NCBI RefSeq assembly: GCF_001866005.1
Contig: NZ_MLQR01000050.1
Span: forward strand, 186,001-250,000
DNA: 64,000 nucleotides
Origin: Anaerobacillus alkalilacustris
GTDB lineage: Bacteria > Bacillota > Bacilli > Bacillales > Anaerobacillaceae
Direction: 5' to 3'
The notes under the pieces were generated by a model that had not been told where the DNA came from, did not search any database, and saw only the letters and a program-made list of their open reading frames with translations. Of this stretch, positions 34,922-43,461 are shown piece after piece (position 1 is the first letter of the stretch; every line of letters starts with the position of its first letter). Made by a program: the position numbers and the translations under genes.

Positions 34922-36121
34922 ATGCAGTATAAAATCGAGGTAAATAATTTAACTAAAATCTTTGGTCATAATCCTAAAGAAGGAATAAAACGATTAAAGG
35001 AAGGCCAGAGTAAGGAGAAGATTCTGAGTGAAACTGGACTTACAGTCGGTGTTAACCAAGCAAGCTTTAAAATTAACGAAGGTGAGTTCTTCGTTATTAT
35101 GGGTTTATCAGGTAGTGGAAAATCAACATTAATTCGTTTGATTAATCGCCTAATCGAACCTACTTCGGGTGATATATTAATTGACGGTAAAAACATTACA
35201 AATATGAATAAAAATGACTTAATGAATACGCGAAGAAAAAAACTAGGAATGGTTTTTCAGAAATTTGCCCTTTTTCCGCATCGAACTGTAGCTACTAATG
35301 TTGAGTACGGGCTAGAAATACAGGATGTTCCTAAAAGTGAACGAGCAGAAAAAGCTTTAAAATCAATAGAAGATGTTGGACTTAAAGGATACGAAAACAG
35401 TTACCCTGATGAACTAAGTGGTGGTATGCAACAGCGTGTTGGACTAGCTAGAGCATTAGCAAATGACACTGACATTTTGCTTATGGATGAAGCTTTTAGC
35501 GCTCTTGATCCCCTTATTAGAAAAGAAATGCAAGATGAATTATTAATGTTGCAAAGTAAATTAGGAAAAACAATTTTATTTATTACCCATGATTTAGATG
35601 AAGCACTTAAATTAGGAGATCGTATAGCGATTATGAAAAATGGTGTCATAGTTCAAATTGGAACTCCTGAAGAAATTTTGGAAAATCCCGCTAATGAATA
35701 TGTGTCAAACTTTGTTGAAGATGTTGACCGAACAAAAGTACTTGTGGCTTCAAATATTATGAAGAAACCTGATGTGATAACTACTTGGAAAGAGGGGGCA
35801 AGAGCAGCGATTCGAAAAATGGAGGACGCTGGCTTATCAAGTATTTTTGTTGTTGATAAAGAGAAAAACTTAAAAGGATTATTAACCATTGATGAAGCAA
35901 TTAAAGCCTATAAAAGCAACTCGTGGGTTGAGGACGTTTTAACCCGTGAATACCATACGACAGCACCAGATACACCTTTAAGTGATTTAATCCAAATTGC
36001 AACCGAAACGAAATACCCTATAGCCGTTGTTGAAGACGATAAGTTATTGGGTATTATCGTAAGAGTTTCAATCCTCTCAGGACTTACTCTTGGAAAACAA
36101 CGAGAGGAGGTGAGTGAATAA
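34922..36121 (+). CDS. opuAA: glycine betaine ABC transporter ATPase OpuAA
   Basis: A 399-residue ATPase with Walker A GLSGSGKST, signature LSGGMQQRVGLARALA, Walker B DILLMDEAFSALDP, and a C-terminal pair of CBS domains (about 275-395; SSIFVVDKEKNLKGLLTID, YPIAVVEDDKLLGIIV). The betaine/proline subfamily insert GHNPKEGIKRLKEGQSKEKI is present before the Walker A. CBS domains gate transport by ionic strength or nucleotide. The ATG follows AAAGGAG by nine bases. Its stop overlaps the opuAB start (TAATG). Confidence 0.94.
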   Translation: MQYKIEVNNLTKIFGHNPKEGIKRLKEGQSKEKILSETGLTVGVNQASFKINEGEFFVIMGLSGSGKSTLIRLINRLIEPTSGDILIDGKNITNMNKNDLMNTRRKKLGMVFQKFALFPHRTVATNVEYGLEIQDVPKSERAEKALKSIEDVGLKGYENSYPDELSGGMQQRVGLARALANDTDILLMDEAFSALDPLIRKEMQDELLMLQSKLGKTILFITHDLDEALKLGDRIAIMKNGVIVQIGTPEEILENPANEYVSNFVEDVDRTKVLVASNIMKKPDVITTWKEGARAAIRKMEDAGLSSIFVVDKEKNLKGLLTIDEAIKAYKSNSWVEDVLTREYHTTAPDTPLSDLIQIATETKYPIAVVEDDKLLGIIVRVSILSGLTLGKQREEVSE

Positions 36122-36954
36122 TGAATTACTTCCATTTACCTTTGGAGGAATGGACAAATCGCTTTGTTAATAATTGGTTAATCCCAGTATTAGGTGGCTT
36201 CTTTGACTCAATCAGTTCAATCGTTGCTACTTTTATATCATTCGTTACTGATTTATTGAATTTTTTACCACCTGAATTAATGGCGCTAATATTAATTATT
36301 TTAGCTTGGCGTTTTGCTGGGACTGGTGTAGCTATATTTACATTAATCGGTTCGCTTTATTTAGGTTCTGTTGACCTTTGGTATGCAGCAATGCAAACAT
36401 TAGCGATTGTCATTGTGGCTACAATTTTCTCAATAGTTATTGGTATCCCAATAGGCATTTGGAGTGCTAAGTCTCCGCTTGTTAACAGGATAGTTAGACC
36501 TATATTAGACTTTATGCAAACTTTACCAAGTTTCGTTTATTTAATTCCTGCCATTCTCTTATTTGGCTTAGGTGGAGTACCAGCAGTTATCTCAACATTT
36601 GTTTTTGCTACTCCTCCTGCAGTAAGAATGACTACTTTAGGTATAAAACAAGTACCTACTGACGTCGTTGAAGCTGCTAGAGCTTTCGGTTCCACTTATT
36701 GGCAAATGCTTACAAAAGTACAATTACCTATGGCTATCCCTACGATTATGGCGGGAATTAACCAAACCATTATGCTAGCTTTATCTATGGCTGTTATCGC
36801 TTCAATGATTGGTGCACCAGGACTAGGGTCAGTAGTTCTAGCAGGGATATCAAGAGTAAATGTCGGTCTAGGATTAACAGGTGGGTTAGGTATTGTTGTT
36901 CTAGCCATCATCTTAGATAGAATAACTCAAGGAATAGGTGAAAAAACTAAGTAA
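36121..36954 (+). CDS. opuAB: glycine betaine ABC transporter permease OpuAB
   Basis: A 277-residue permease with about seven helices, PILDFMQTLPSFVYLIPAILLFG and the EAA loop VEAARAFGSTYWQMLTKVQLP. Translation is coupled to opuAA by the one-base overlap, and GAGGAGG lies inside the end of opuAA. Confidence 0.94.
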   Translation: MNYFHLPLEEWTNRFVNNWLIPVLGGFFDSISSIVATFISFVTDLLNFLPPELMALILIILAWRFAGTGVAIFTLIGSLYLGSVDLWYAAMQTLAIVIVATIFSIVIGIPIGIWSAKSPLVNRIVRPILDFMQTLPSFVYLIPAILLFGLGGVPAVISTFVFATPPAVRMTTLGIKQVPTDVVEAARAFGSTYWQMLTKVQLPMAIPTIMAGINQTIMLALSMAVIASMIGAPGLGSVVLAGISRVNVGLGLTGGLGIVVLAIILDRITQGIGEKTK

Positions 36955-36982
36955 TAATATTTCAAGGAGGTAGAAAAATTCG

Positions 36983-37870
36983 ATGAAACATATAAAATTA
37001 CTTCTCTTTACGCTTACGATTTTCGCATTAGTTATCGGGTGTGGTCCTGCAGATACTGCAGAAGATCCACAAGCAGGTGATCAACCTGCTCAAGACCAAT
37101 CAATTACATTTGGAATGACTCCTTGGACGAGTACAATTCCACCAACTACGATTGCAATGTTACTTTTAGAGGATATGGGTTATGAAGTAAACCAGATTGA
37201 AGCTGATGCTGGTGGTGTCTATACAGGCCTATCACGAGGTGACATCGATGTTTTCATGGATGCTTGGTTACCTGATATGCACGCAAGCTATATAGAGCAA
37301 TTTGGAGATAACATAGATAGCATTGCTATAAGCTATCCAGACGGTGAGTTAGGGTGGGTTACCCCAACATACGTAGAGGAAATTAACTCGATTGAAGACA
37401 TTAAAGGAAATGAAGATATGTTTGATGGAGAAATCTATGGTATTGAAGAAGGCGCTGGAATGACTATTACTTCAAGAGAGATGATTGAAGAATTCGACTT
37501 GGGTTTACAATATGTTGCATCAAGTGAAGGCGGTATGCTTGCTCAAGTAGCAAGACAAATTGGAGCGGAAAGACCCGTTATTTTTCTTGGTTGGAGACCT
37601 CATCCAATGTTTGTCGACTACGATTTGAAAGTTTTAGAAGGTCAGGAAGACTTTTTTTCCACTTCAGAAGTTCATGTCTTAACAAATAATGAATTTAAAG
37701 ACCGTATTCCTGAAGCATATGAGTTTTTAAGTAATTGGAGTATTGATGTTGGTGATATTGAACAAATGATTGTGGAAATCGATAATGGACGTTCTGCAGG
37801 GGAAGTAGCTCGTGAATGGATTGATAATAACCAAGAAAAAGTAGCAGAAATGAAAGGCGAAAGCGAATAA
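36983..37870 (+). CDS. opuAC: glycine betaine-binding lipoprotein OpuAC
   Basis: A 295-residue binding protein. Signal with lipobox VIGC, a Gln/Asp-rich spacer, and then a type II binding fold with the aromatic residues used to cage the trimethylammonium group (GMTPWTST, DAWLPDMH, GELGWVTP, FLGWRPHPMF). Anchored outside the membrane, feeding OpuAAB. SD AAGGAGG is a little far (12 bases). Followed by a very strong terminator. Confidence 0.94.
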   Translation: MKHIKLLLFTLTIFALVIGCGPADTAEDPQAGDQPAQDQSITFGMTPWTSTIPPTTIAMLLLEDMGYEVNQIEADAGGVYTGLSRGDIDVFMDAWLPDMHASYIEQFGDNIDSIAISYPDGELGWVTPTYVEEINSIEDIKGNEDMFDGEIYGIEEGAGMTITSREMIEEFDLGLQYVASSEGGMLAQVARQIGAERPVIFLGWRPHPMFVDYDLKVLEGQEDFFSTSEVHVLTNNEFKDRIPEAYEFLSNWSIDVGDIEQMIVEIDNGRSAGEVAREWIDNNQEKVAEMKGESE

Positions 37871-37875
37871 AATCG

Positions 37876-37920
37876 AAAATAGGGTGTTCAAAAGCATAGC
37901 TTTTGAACACCCTATTTTGT
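37876..37920 (+). terminator. terminator of opuA
   Basis: A 20-bp perfect stem (AAAATAGGGTGTTCAAAAGC and its complement) with a 3-base loop, starting just after the opuAC stop. Confidence 0.92.
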
Positions 37921-37958
37921 CCTAACTGAAATGAATAATAAAATTCATCCATAAAAAT

Positions 37959-38310
37959 AAGAAAAGCGCAAGCGCCTTGGTCACGAGCAGCTGCTCCTGT
38001 GCCACTCCGTTTGCTCGTCGCAAAGCAGCTTCGTAGTAATCCAAGTAGTAGCTTCACTGTGGCGTTCTTTGACAGAAGCCGCTCTTTGGCTTCCTACGTG
38101 CTTCTAGCGTCTTCTAGTATTGCTTCTTAGTAAGCTTCCTCGAAGCAGTGTTTTGTGCGACGAGTAACCGCAGGAGCAAAGCTGCATGAAGCTATTCAGA
38201 GACGTTATTCATGTAGTTATTGAAGTCAGTAGCTTGACTGAAGTGACCGAGCTCGTAGGCTGCTTGCGCTAGAAAGTTTTCAAGTTAGAAATTTTTAAAT
38301 TCTGATACTG
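37959..38310 (+). repeat. dispersed repeat, copy 5
   Basis: 352 bp. It opens AAGAAAAGCGCAAGCGCC and closes GGCTGCTTGCGCTAGA plus tail; AGCGCAAGC pairs perfectly with GCTTGCGCT. The middle has GCAGCTGCTCCTG, GAAGCC...GGCTTC, CTTCG...CGAAG and GCAGGAGCAAAGCTGC. It lies between the convergent opuA and rpmA transcripts, where the B. subtilis order (rpmA followed by spo0B and obg) is broken. Confidence 0.85.
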
Positions 38311-38345
38311 CAAAAAAAATACACTACTTTACATTTTAAATGATT

Positions 38346-38376
38346 AGAAAAAGCCCTAACCAAATGGCTAGGACTT
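38346..38376 (-). terminator. terminator of the rplU-prp-rpmA operon
   Basis: On the minus strand AAGTCCTAGCC, a 4-base loop and GGTTAGGGCTTTTT form the hairpin and T-tract, 15 bases after rpmA. Confidence 0.75.
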
Positions 38377-38391
38377 ATCGTTTTAGAGTTC

Positions 38392-38682
38392 TTAAGCTTC
38401 TTGAGCTACTGGGTATACACTTACTTGCTTTCTGTCACGACCAACGCGTTCAAACTTGACTACGCCGTCAACTTTAGCGAATAAAGTGTCATCTCCACCT
38501 CTACCTACGTTTACACCAGGGTAAATACGTGTTCCACGTTGACGAACTAAAATAGATCCGCCAGTTACCGTTTGACCGTCAGCACGCTTTGTACCAAGAC
38601 GCTTCGAGATTGAGTCACGACCGTTCTTTGTACTACCTACCCCTTTTTTCGATGCGAAAAATTGAAGGTTCATTTTTAACAT
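38392..38682 (-). CDS. rpmA: ribosomal protein bL27
   Basis: A 96-residue bL27 with the Firmicutes N-terminal extension [10 protein letters not shown] before [14 protein letters not shown]. This extension is removed by Prp (encoded just upstream) within NLQFFA, which is needed for ribosome function. The body has [21 protein letters not shown] and [24 protein letters not shown] overlaps the prp stop. Confidence 0.97.
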   Translation of the reverse strand: MLKMNLQFFASKKGVGSTKNGRDSISKRLGTKRADGQTVTGGSILVRQRGTRIYPGVNVGRGGDDTLFAKVDGVVKFERVGRDRKQVSVYPVAQEA

Positions 38683-38695
38683 ATGAGTTCACCTC

Positions 38696-39028
38696 CTAGG
38701 TTTCACTAATTTTGATATGTTTACCGTACTGTTCACTAATTGAAGTGAGTGAAACAACCATTGCTTCTAGAAGAAGCTGAACTTTCTCATAAGTTGACAC
38801 GTCCAAGCCTTTTGGGACAGTGCAGCGGAGAAAGCCACCATCATCATCCATTTCCACTTCTAATTGAACATCACATAATTTATCGATAGCATTTACAGTT
38901 CCAAATGAAACGGCTGAAGCCCCAGCACAAACAATATCTTGTCCATATGGTCCACTATCGGCATGGCCACTCATTTCAAAGGAAACAATGTTGTTATCAG
39001 TATGTCGAACAACTGTAACAGTAATCAT
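38696..39028 (-). CDS. prp: Prp, ribosomal-processing cysteine protease
   Basis: A 110-residue protease (YsxB). The catalytic His22 is in GHADSGPYGQD and Cys34 in DIVCAGASAV, the spacing known for S. aureus Prp. It cleaves the N-terminal extension of bL27. Sits between rplU and rpmA as in other Firmicutes, 9 bases after rplU. Confidence 0.93.
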   Translation of the reverse strand: MITVTVVRHTDNNIVSFEMSGHADSGPYGQDIVCAGASAVSFGTVNAIDKLCDVQLEVEMDDDGGFLRCTVPKGLDVSTYEKVQLLLEAMVVSLTSISEQYGKHIKISET

Positions 39029-39037
39029 GTCAATTCC

Positions 39038-39346
39038 TTACGCGTTAATCTTTTCGATTACAACTTTAGTGTAAGGTTGACGATGACCTTGCTTACGACG
39101 ATAGTTTTTCTTAGCTTTGTATTTATAAACTAAGATTTTCTTAGCGCGACCTACTTTTTCAACTTTAGCAGTAACAGTTGCTCCTTCTACGAATGGAGCT
39201 CCTACTTTCACAGAGTCACCACCAACCATTAATACGTTGTCAAAGCTTACTGTTGCACCAACTTCAGCATCTAACTTCTCAATGTAGATCTCTTGACCTT
39301 CTTGAACTTTAATTTGCTTACCACCAGTTTCAATAATTGCGTACAT
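39038..39346 (-). CDS. rplU: ribosomal protein bL21
   Basis: A 102-residue bL21: [18 protein letters not shown] at the start, [17 protein letters not shown] in the middle and a basic end ([19 protein letters not shown]) that contacts 23S rRNA. The ATG at 39346 follows GGAGG by nine bases. First gene of its operon, behind a sigma-A promoter and a structured leader. Confidence 0.97.
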   Translation of the reverse strand: MYAIIETGGKQIKVQEGQEIYIEKLDAEVGATVSFDNVLMVGGDSVKVGAPFVEGATVTAKVEKVGRAKKILVYKYKAKKNYRRKQGHRQPYTKVVIEKINA

Positions 39347-39465
39347 TAACGTGCACCTCCTTATTATACTCAGACTCGCCACCGAGGGTGATTTACACGA
39401 GTAAATTCTTTAAAACCCTTTTATGAGCGGTTATAGCTCTTTGGAGGTTATCCAAATAACTAACA
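39347..39465 (-). promoter_or_regulatory. structured 5' leader of rplU, probable L21 leader
   Basis: About 119 bases between the promoter and rplU contain small hairpins on the minus strand: ATTTAC-tcgt-GTAAAT and CACC-ctc-GGTG, followed by GGCGAGTCTGAG and the SD. Firmicutes rplU is known to have an autoregulatory L21 leader; I match by position and general shape, not by an alignment. Confidence 0.5.
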
Positions 39466-39471
39466 AAAAAT

Positions 39472-39500
39472 ATAATACCATTTTTAGTAGTTAGAGTCAA
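39472..39500 (-). promoter_or_regulatory. sigma-A promoter of rplU-prp-rpmA
   Basis: TTGACT and TATTAT on the minus strand are exactly 17 bases apart, 62 bases after the rng stop codon. Confidence 0.75.
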
Positions 39501-39561
39501 CGATGTTTCCAATAGAGAATTTAATAACAGCTTTTGAAGAAAACCAAAATACATTAAACTT

Positions 39562-41046
39562 CTACAACCTTTGTTCGACTTCCTCAATACTACCGATGAA
39601 TCGAATCTCAAAGTCGTTTGGCGCGAGCTTTTCGTTTTCTTTAATAAATAGTTGATAATGAAGAACGGTTTGTAGTCGGAATAGATTTTTGTCTTTAGGA
39701 CCTTTAAGAATCGGAACAACATTCGCTGGGACTTCCACGAGTAACGCTTCACTATCCATACCTTTATATTCCCATAATGCTCTCTCTACTTTATGTGCGA
39801 CAGCTTCGTCCGAAAGTACTTTTCCTTTACCAAAACAAGCAGGGCAAATAGTCGAAACACTATCCTGTAGATTTTGACGGGCTTTCTTACGGGTCATTTC
39901 TAATAACCCTAGTCCAGTAAATCCTACTACATTTGTTTTAGTACGATCATTTTTTAAAGTTTGATTAAACGCATTTAAAACAGTTTGTTTATCTTTATCG
40001 TTTTTCATATCAATGAAGTCTATAATAATAATACCGCCAATATCTCGAAGTCGTAACTGTCTTGCGATTTCTTTAGCAGCATCAATGTTTGTTTTTACGA
40101 TCGTTTCTTGTAAATCTAACTTTCCAGTATATTTACCGGTATTTACATCAAAAACAGTCAGAGCTTCGGTTTGATCAATGACTAAATACGCACCACTTTT
40201 CAACCAAACTTGTCTTCGCAAAGCTTTTTCAAGCTCTGATTCAATATGATAAAAGGAAAATATGTTTTCCCTTTGTTGATAGAAGCGAAGTTTTTCGAAA
40301 AGGTTTGGATAAGGTTGAAACATATTTTTTATTAGTAGATATTCGTCCAATGAATCGATAACAATTTCGTCTAGATCATCAAAGTCAAAGTCCCTCATCA
40401 CTTTTTCTAAAATTGATTTATCCTCATAAATTAAAGTAGGTGGTTTTAAGGTTTTTCCGTCTTTCCAAACGTCTTCCCAAAGCTTCCGTAGAAAAAATAA
40501 ATCTTGAGCAACATTCTCTTCTGTTAAATTTTCAGAAGCTGTACGAATAATCATACCTTCCTTGCCAACACAAAGTTCTTCCCCAATTTTACGCCATTTC
40601 TCGCGTACATCTTCGGTTTGCATCCGTTTCGATACACCAACATAACCTCCATTTGGCATATACACAATGTATTTGCCAGGAAAAGAAACAACTTCAGTCA
40701 GTCTTGGTCCTTTTTTACCGAATCCCTCTTTTGTCACTTGTACTAATAGCTCTTGACCCACCGTTACAAATTGTGAGATTGATTTTTCTTTTTTCACTTC
40801 ATCTGTTTCTTCTAGTTGTTGATAACTCAAAAGCTCATCTCTATATAAAAAGCCATTCTTGTCTAATCCAATATCCACAAATGCTGCTTGCATTCCAGGA
40901 AGTACATTTACTACTTTACCTTTGTACACATTACCAACAATTTTATTAATTTGAGGACGCTCGATTAAGATTTCTACTACTTTTTTATTTTCGAGAATCG
41001 CTAGTCTTCTTTCATTTGTTAACATATTAAAAATAAATGATTTCAA
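39562..41046 (-). CDS. rng: ribonuclease G/E family endoribonuclease
   Basis: A 494-residue Rne/Rng enzyme. S1 domain near 35-115 (GNVYKGKVVNVLPGMQAAFVDIG), RNase H-like and catalytic region with metal-binding aspartates in FDVNTG and IIIDFIDM, and the zinc link CPACFGKG. The length is that of RNase G, lacking the RNase E scaffold tail. It processes rRNA and decays mRNA. B. subtilis lacks this family, though some other Bacillaceae have it; here it is inserted between spoIVFB and rplU. The start is TTG at 41046, six bases after AGAGGG. Confidence 0.92.
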   Translation of the reverse strand: MKSFIFNMLTNERRLAILENKKVVEILIERPQINKIVGNVYKGKVVNVLPGMQAAFVDIGLDKNGFLYRDELLSYQQLEETDEVKKEKSISQFVTVGQELLVQVTKEGFGKKGPRLTEVVSFPGKYIVYMPNGGYVGVSKRMQTEDVREKWRKIGEELCVGKEGMIIRTASENLTEENVAQDLFFLRKLWEDVWKDGKTLKPPTLIYEDKSILEKVMRDFDFDDLDEIVIDSLDEYLLIKNMFQPYPNLFEKLRFYQQRENIFSFYHIESELEKALRRQVWLKSGAYLVIDQTEALTVFDVNTGKYTGKLDLQETIVKTNIDAAKEIARQLRLRDIGGIIIIDFIDMKNDKDKQTVLNAFNQTLKNDRTKTNVVGFTGLGLLEMTRKKARQNLQDSVSTICPACFGKGKVLSDEAVAHKVERALWEYKGMDSEALLVEVPANVVPILKGPKDKNLFRLQTVLHYQLFIKENEKLAPNDFEIRFIGSIEEVEQRL

Positions 41047-41074
41047 TGGTATCCCTCTTTAACGTCTAGTAAGG

Positions 41075-41103
41075 TGAAAAAACCAGCCTTTATAAGGCTG
41101 GTT
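41075..41103 (-). terminator. terminator of spoIVFAB
   Basis: AACCAGCCTT and its complement with a 3-base loop, followed on the minus strand by TTTTTT, 42 bases past spoIVFB. Confidence 0.9.
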
Positions 41104-41144
41104 ACTACTTAAGTATAGCATCTTTTAATTACAAACACCAAAAA

Positions 41145-42002
41145 TTATGGTGGTAAAAGGCGACCAATAGGTACTGATGCCTTATTTTGTTCAAAGAAAG
41201 CTTCTAAAATTATATTTTCTGGAATAACTCTCAATGGTCCATAAGATTGGTTTTTGACGATAACTTTGTGCTTTACACCACGTTGAAACCTTTTTATGAC
41301 ATCTTGTACAGTTGATTTATCAGGAACTACAATCGGTATCGTTTGAATAAAGGGGTTATGTTTTTGATTATGCCTTTCCATTAAAAAGCGCATATAAGCA
41401 TAACTTCGTTGTTTCCATTCAGAATAGTGACTAAACAAAAGAAATAGTAAAACCACCCACAGATTTAAATGAAACGGGAACAAATAAATACTAATAACTG
41501 TAAACAAAAATAATAAAAACAACGAGATTTTCAAAGTTGTAGTAAGGCCTTGGAGAAATGGAAGTCTTTTGGAAAAGAGTAAATACATTAATTTACCACC
41601 ATCAAGTGGCCAAATAGGTAGTAAGTTGAACAATAATATCATTAAATTATGAGTCAAAAACAACATGTGGTCGGTACTAGTCCAAAAATCAAACGGAAGG
41701 AGGAAAAAAGATATGGAAATTAACCATATGTGTTGTAATGGACCAGCTATAATTACAATAAATTCTTCTTTTAACGGACGATTACCATACTCTTCAACCT
41801 CAGCAACTCCACCAAAAGGCAGAAGTTCAATTTTTCGAATTCTCCACTTAAAATAATGGGCCGCCACACTATGACCCATTTCATGAATAAAAACAATGCT
41901 AAAAACCATGATAACTTCTCTAAAATAACCAGTAAAAATACCAATACCGATTACGAACCAAAAAAGTGGATTAATTTTAATTTTTTTAACTAAGGAACCC
42001 AT
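41145..42002 (-). CDS. spoIVFB: SpoIVFB, pro-sigma-K processing intramembrane metalloprotease
   Basis: A 285-residue site-2 protease. The zinc site is HEMGH within VFIHEMGHSVAAHYFKWRI, with the third ligand in NLLPIWPLDGGK. LLPFGGVAEVEEYGNRPLKE and IIAGPLQHIWL are near identical to B. subtilis SpoIVFB. The C-terminal CBS-like region (about 200-285) binds ATP and substrate in that species. It cleaves pro-sigma-K in the mother cell. The ATG at 42002 starts one base after the spoIVFA stop; a TTG at 42011 is an overlapping alternative. Confidence 0.95.
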   Translation of the reverse strand: MGSLVKKIKINPLFWFVIGIGIFTGYFREVIMVFSIVFIHEMGHSVAAHYFKWRIRKIELLPFGGVAEVEEYGNRPLKEEFIVIIAGPLQHIWLISISFFLLPFDFWTSTDHMLFLTHNLMILLFNLLPIWPLDGGKLMYLLFSKRLPFLQGLTTTLKISLFLLFLFTVISIYLFPFHLNLWVVLLFLLFSHYSEWKQRSYAYMRFLMERHNQKHNPFIQTIPIVVPDKSTVQDVIKRFQRGVKHKVIVKNQSYGPLRVIPENIILEAFFEQNKASVPIGRLLPP

Positions 42003-42003
42003 A

Positions 42004-42792
42004 TTAGTCAAATGAAATCACATCAATTGGATTAATGAAGGTTTCTCCTTCTTTTAACGCAAAGTAGTAAAAACCATTATTGTCTTTTAGAGATACTGTT
42101 CCAATCTTACTACCTGGCTCTACATGATCGTATAAGTTTACCTCTACATGATCAAGCATTCCATACCATGATTCACCTCCATCATAGTGAGCTATAATAA
42201 TCGTTTTGCCCAATGTTTCTTCTTCAGCTACAAACCTTACCATACCACTTTTAACAGCTTCAACATTAGAAGTCGAGGTCGTCTCAACTATGACCCCTTT
42301 TCCATCTTGCTCAAACTCTTGTGCCACTCTACCGACAGCTGGCACAGCATATGCAACATGTAATTCTTCACTCTCGAAATCATTTAATGCGATATTCGTA
42401 GTTGTTGGAAGTAGAGCTAAAGGTTTACCAAATTGGTTTTCATACCAATCAGCCACAACAGTAAATTGAAATTCTTCTTCAAACGAGGTTTTTACAAATT
42501 GTCTAGCTCCTTCGAATTGAGGAGATTGAGTTTTAAATAATATTCCGACAACTAAAAATAAACAAATAGCAGCAAGTACTTGTAAGACAAAAATCTCTTT
42601 TCGAAAAAACTTCTCTTCAGACTGTCCCGTCTCATTGGAATCACCAGCAAAGTAGAAGTCAGAATCATCTCTTGACTCACTATGACTAGGGTAATACTGA
42701 GGTTGTGAGCGTTCTTTCCTATCAATCGAACTATTAATCTTCTTCCTTCTAGCTTCAATTTCTCGACGAAGTTTGTCTATCCTATTCGCCAT
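42004..42792 (-). CDS. spoIVFA: SpoIVFA, inhibitor/scaffold of SpoIVFB
   Basis: A 262-residue single-pass protein: charged cytoplasmic N-terminus (1-75), membrane helix about 76-98 (FVLQVLAAICLFLVVGILF), and an outer M23/LysM-peptidase-like domain (about 150-262) lacking a usable HxxxD/HxH zinc site, as in B. subtilis SpoIVFA. It holds SpoIVFB inactive until SpoIVB cleaves it. SD AAAGGGG ten bases before ATG. Immediately upstream of spoIVFB. Confidence 0.92.
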   Translation of the reverse strand: MANRIDKLRREIEARRKKINSSIDRKERSQPQYYPSHSESRDDSDFYFAGDSNETGQSEEKFFRKEIFVLQVLAAICLFLVVGILFKTQSPQFEGARQFVKTSFEEEFQFTVVADWYENQFGKPLALLPTTTNIALNDFESEELHVAYAVPAVGRVAQEFEQDGKGVIVETTSTSNVEAVKSGMVRFVAEEETLGKTIIIAHYDGGESWYGMLDHVEVNLYDHVEPGSKIGTVSLKDNNGFYYFALKEGETFINPIDVISFD

Positions 42793-42821
42793 CTACTCTC
42801 ATCCCCTTTTATATGCAAAAT

Positions 42822-42891
42822 GTAGAATGTAAAATGGATGTGTGGTAGATCTTAATTTAAAAGATCATTCATTTTACATTTTACATTCTAC
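42822..42891. repeat. nested inverted repeat upstream of spoIVFA
   Basis: GTAGAATGTAAAATG at 42822-42836 and its exact complement at 42877-42891 enclose 40 bases, which contain a second hairpin (GATCTT/AAGATC, 42848-42853 and 42861-42866). The right arm also shows CATTTTA-CATTTTA-CATTCTA. It starts 30 bases upstream of spoIVFA. Confidence 0.7.
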
Positions 42892-42967
42892 GATTATTAC
42901 TTATAGATATGACTTGTCCCGAGAGGTTATGCTACATTCTTTTATAGAAGAACCCACTTTATATAAC

Positions 42968-43230
42968 AAGAAAAGCGCAAGGCGCCCGCCTATCGGCGAC
43001 AAACACTGGAAGACCTGCTCGTAGCGGTCGGGTTTTTGACCGAAATCTATGTGCTTCTGCGTCTTCTAGCATAGCTTCGTAGCAAGCTTCCTCGAAGCAA
43101 AGCTACATGAGGCTAATCGACGAAGGATCTCAAGCAGTAATTGAAGTCCGTTGCTTGTCTGAAGTGATCGAGCCGATGGCGCCTGGAGCTAGACAGTTTC
43201 CAAGTTAGAAACTTATAAATTCTGATACTG
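42968..43230 (+). repeat. dispersed repeat, copy 6 (mosaic)
   Basis: 263 bp. The left part matches copy 1 (AAGAAAAGCGCAAGGCGCC, CGCCTATCGGCG, CGGTCGGGTTTTTGACCG), the middle matches the long form (TGCTTCTGCGTCTTCTAG, CTTCCTCGAAGC), and the right end again matches copy 1 (GATCGAGCCGATGGCGCC). GGCGCC pairs with GGCGCC. The tail meets the A-run of a hairpin GCTAGCA...TGCTAAC. Confidence 0.85.
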
Positions 43231-43334
43231 AAAAAAAGCTAGCAAGAATTCCCCTGCTAACTTTCACGTGTTTACTATTAGATTTTGTTAATTAAACGAT
43301 TCTCACTTCCCTAAAAAAAGAAGCAAGAGAACTC

Positions 43335-43439
43335 GTTCTAGCTTCGCTAGAACATCGGAAATTCAGATGGAGTCTCAACTCCACCTGAATGGAAGTTCCC
43401 ACCTACGCTACGCTTAGAGATGAGGGTCTATGCCCCTTA
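43335..43439 (-). other. structured element downstream of minD
   Basis: Read on the minus strand: GGGGCATAGACCC near 43425-43437, then ATTCAGGTGGAGT with ACTCCATCTGAAT (43361-43373/43378-43390, 13 bp with one G-U), then GTTCTAGC-gaa-GCTAGAAC (43335-43353). The G-U pair shows the RNA would be on the minus strand. Composition is unlike the neighbours. It may be a remnant of a transposon end or a structured RNA tail after minD; no ORF. Confidence 0.45.
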
Positions 43440-43461
43440 AGTACAAATCAGTTTGATTAAA

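Noticed and set aside
37695-38057. 120-codon minus-strand frame over opuAC end and repeat copy 5
   Set aside because: Antisense to opuAC and its terminator; the right part is repeat sequence. Not a gene.
39393-39752. 119-codon minus-strand frame over the rng end and the rplU leader
   Set aside because: Runs in another frame through rng, the rplU promoter and its leader; no SD.
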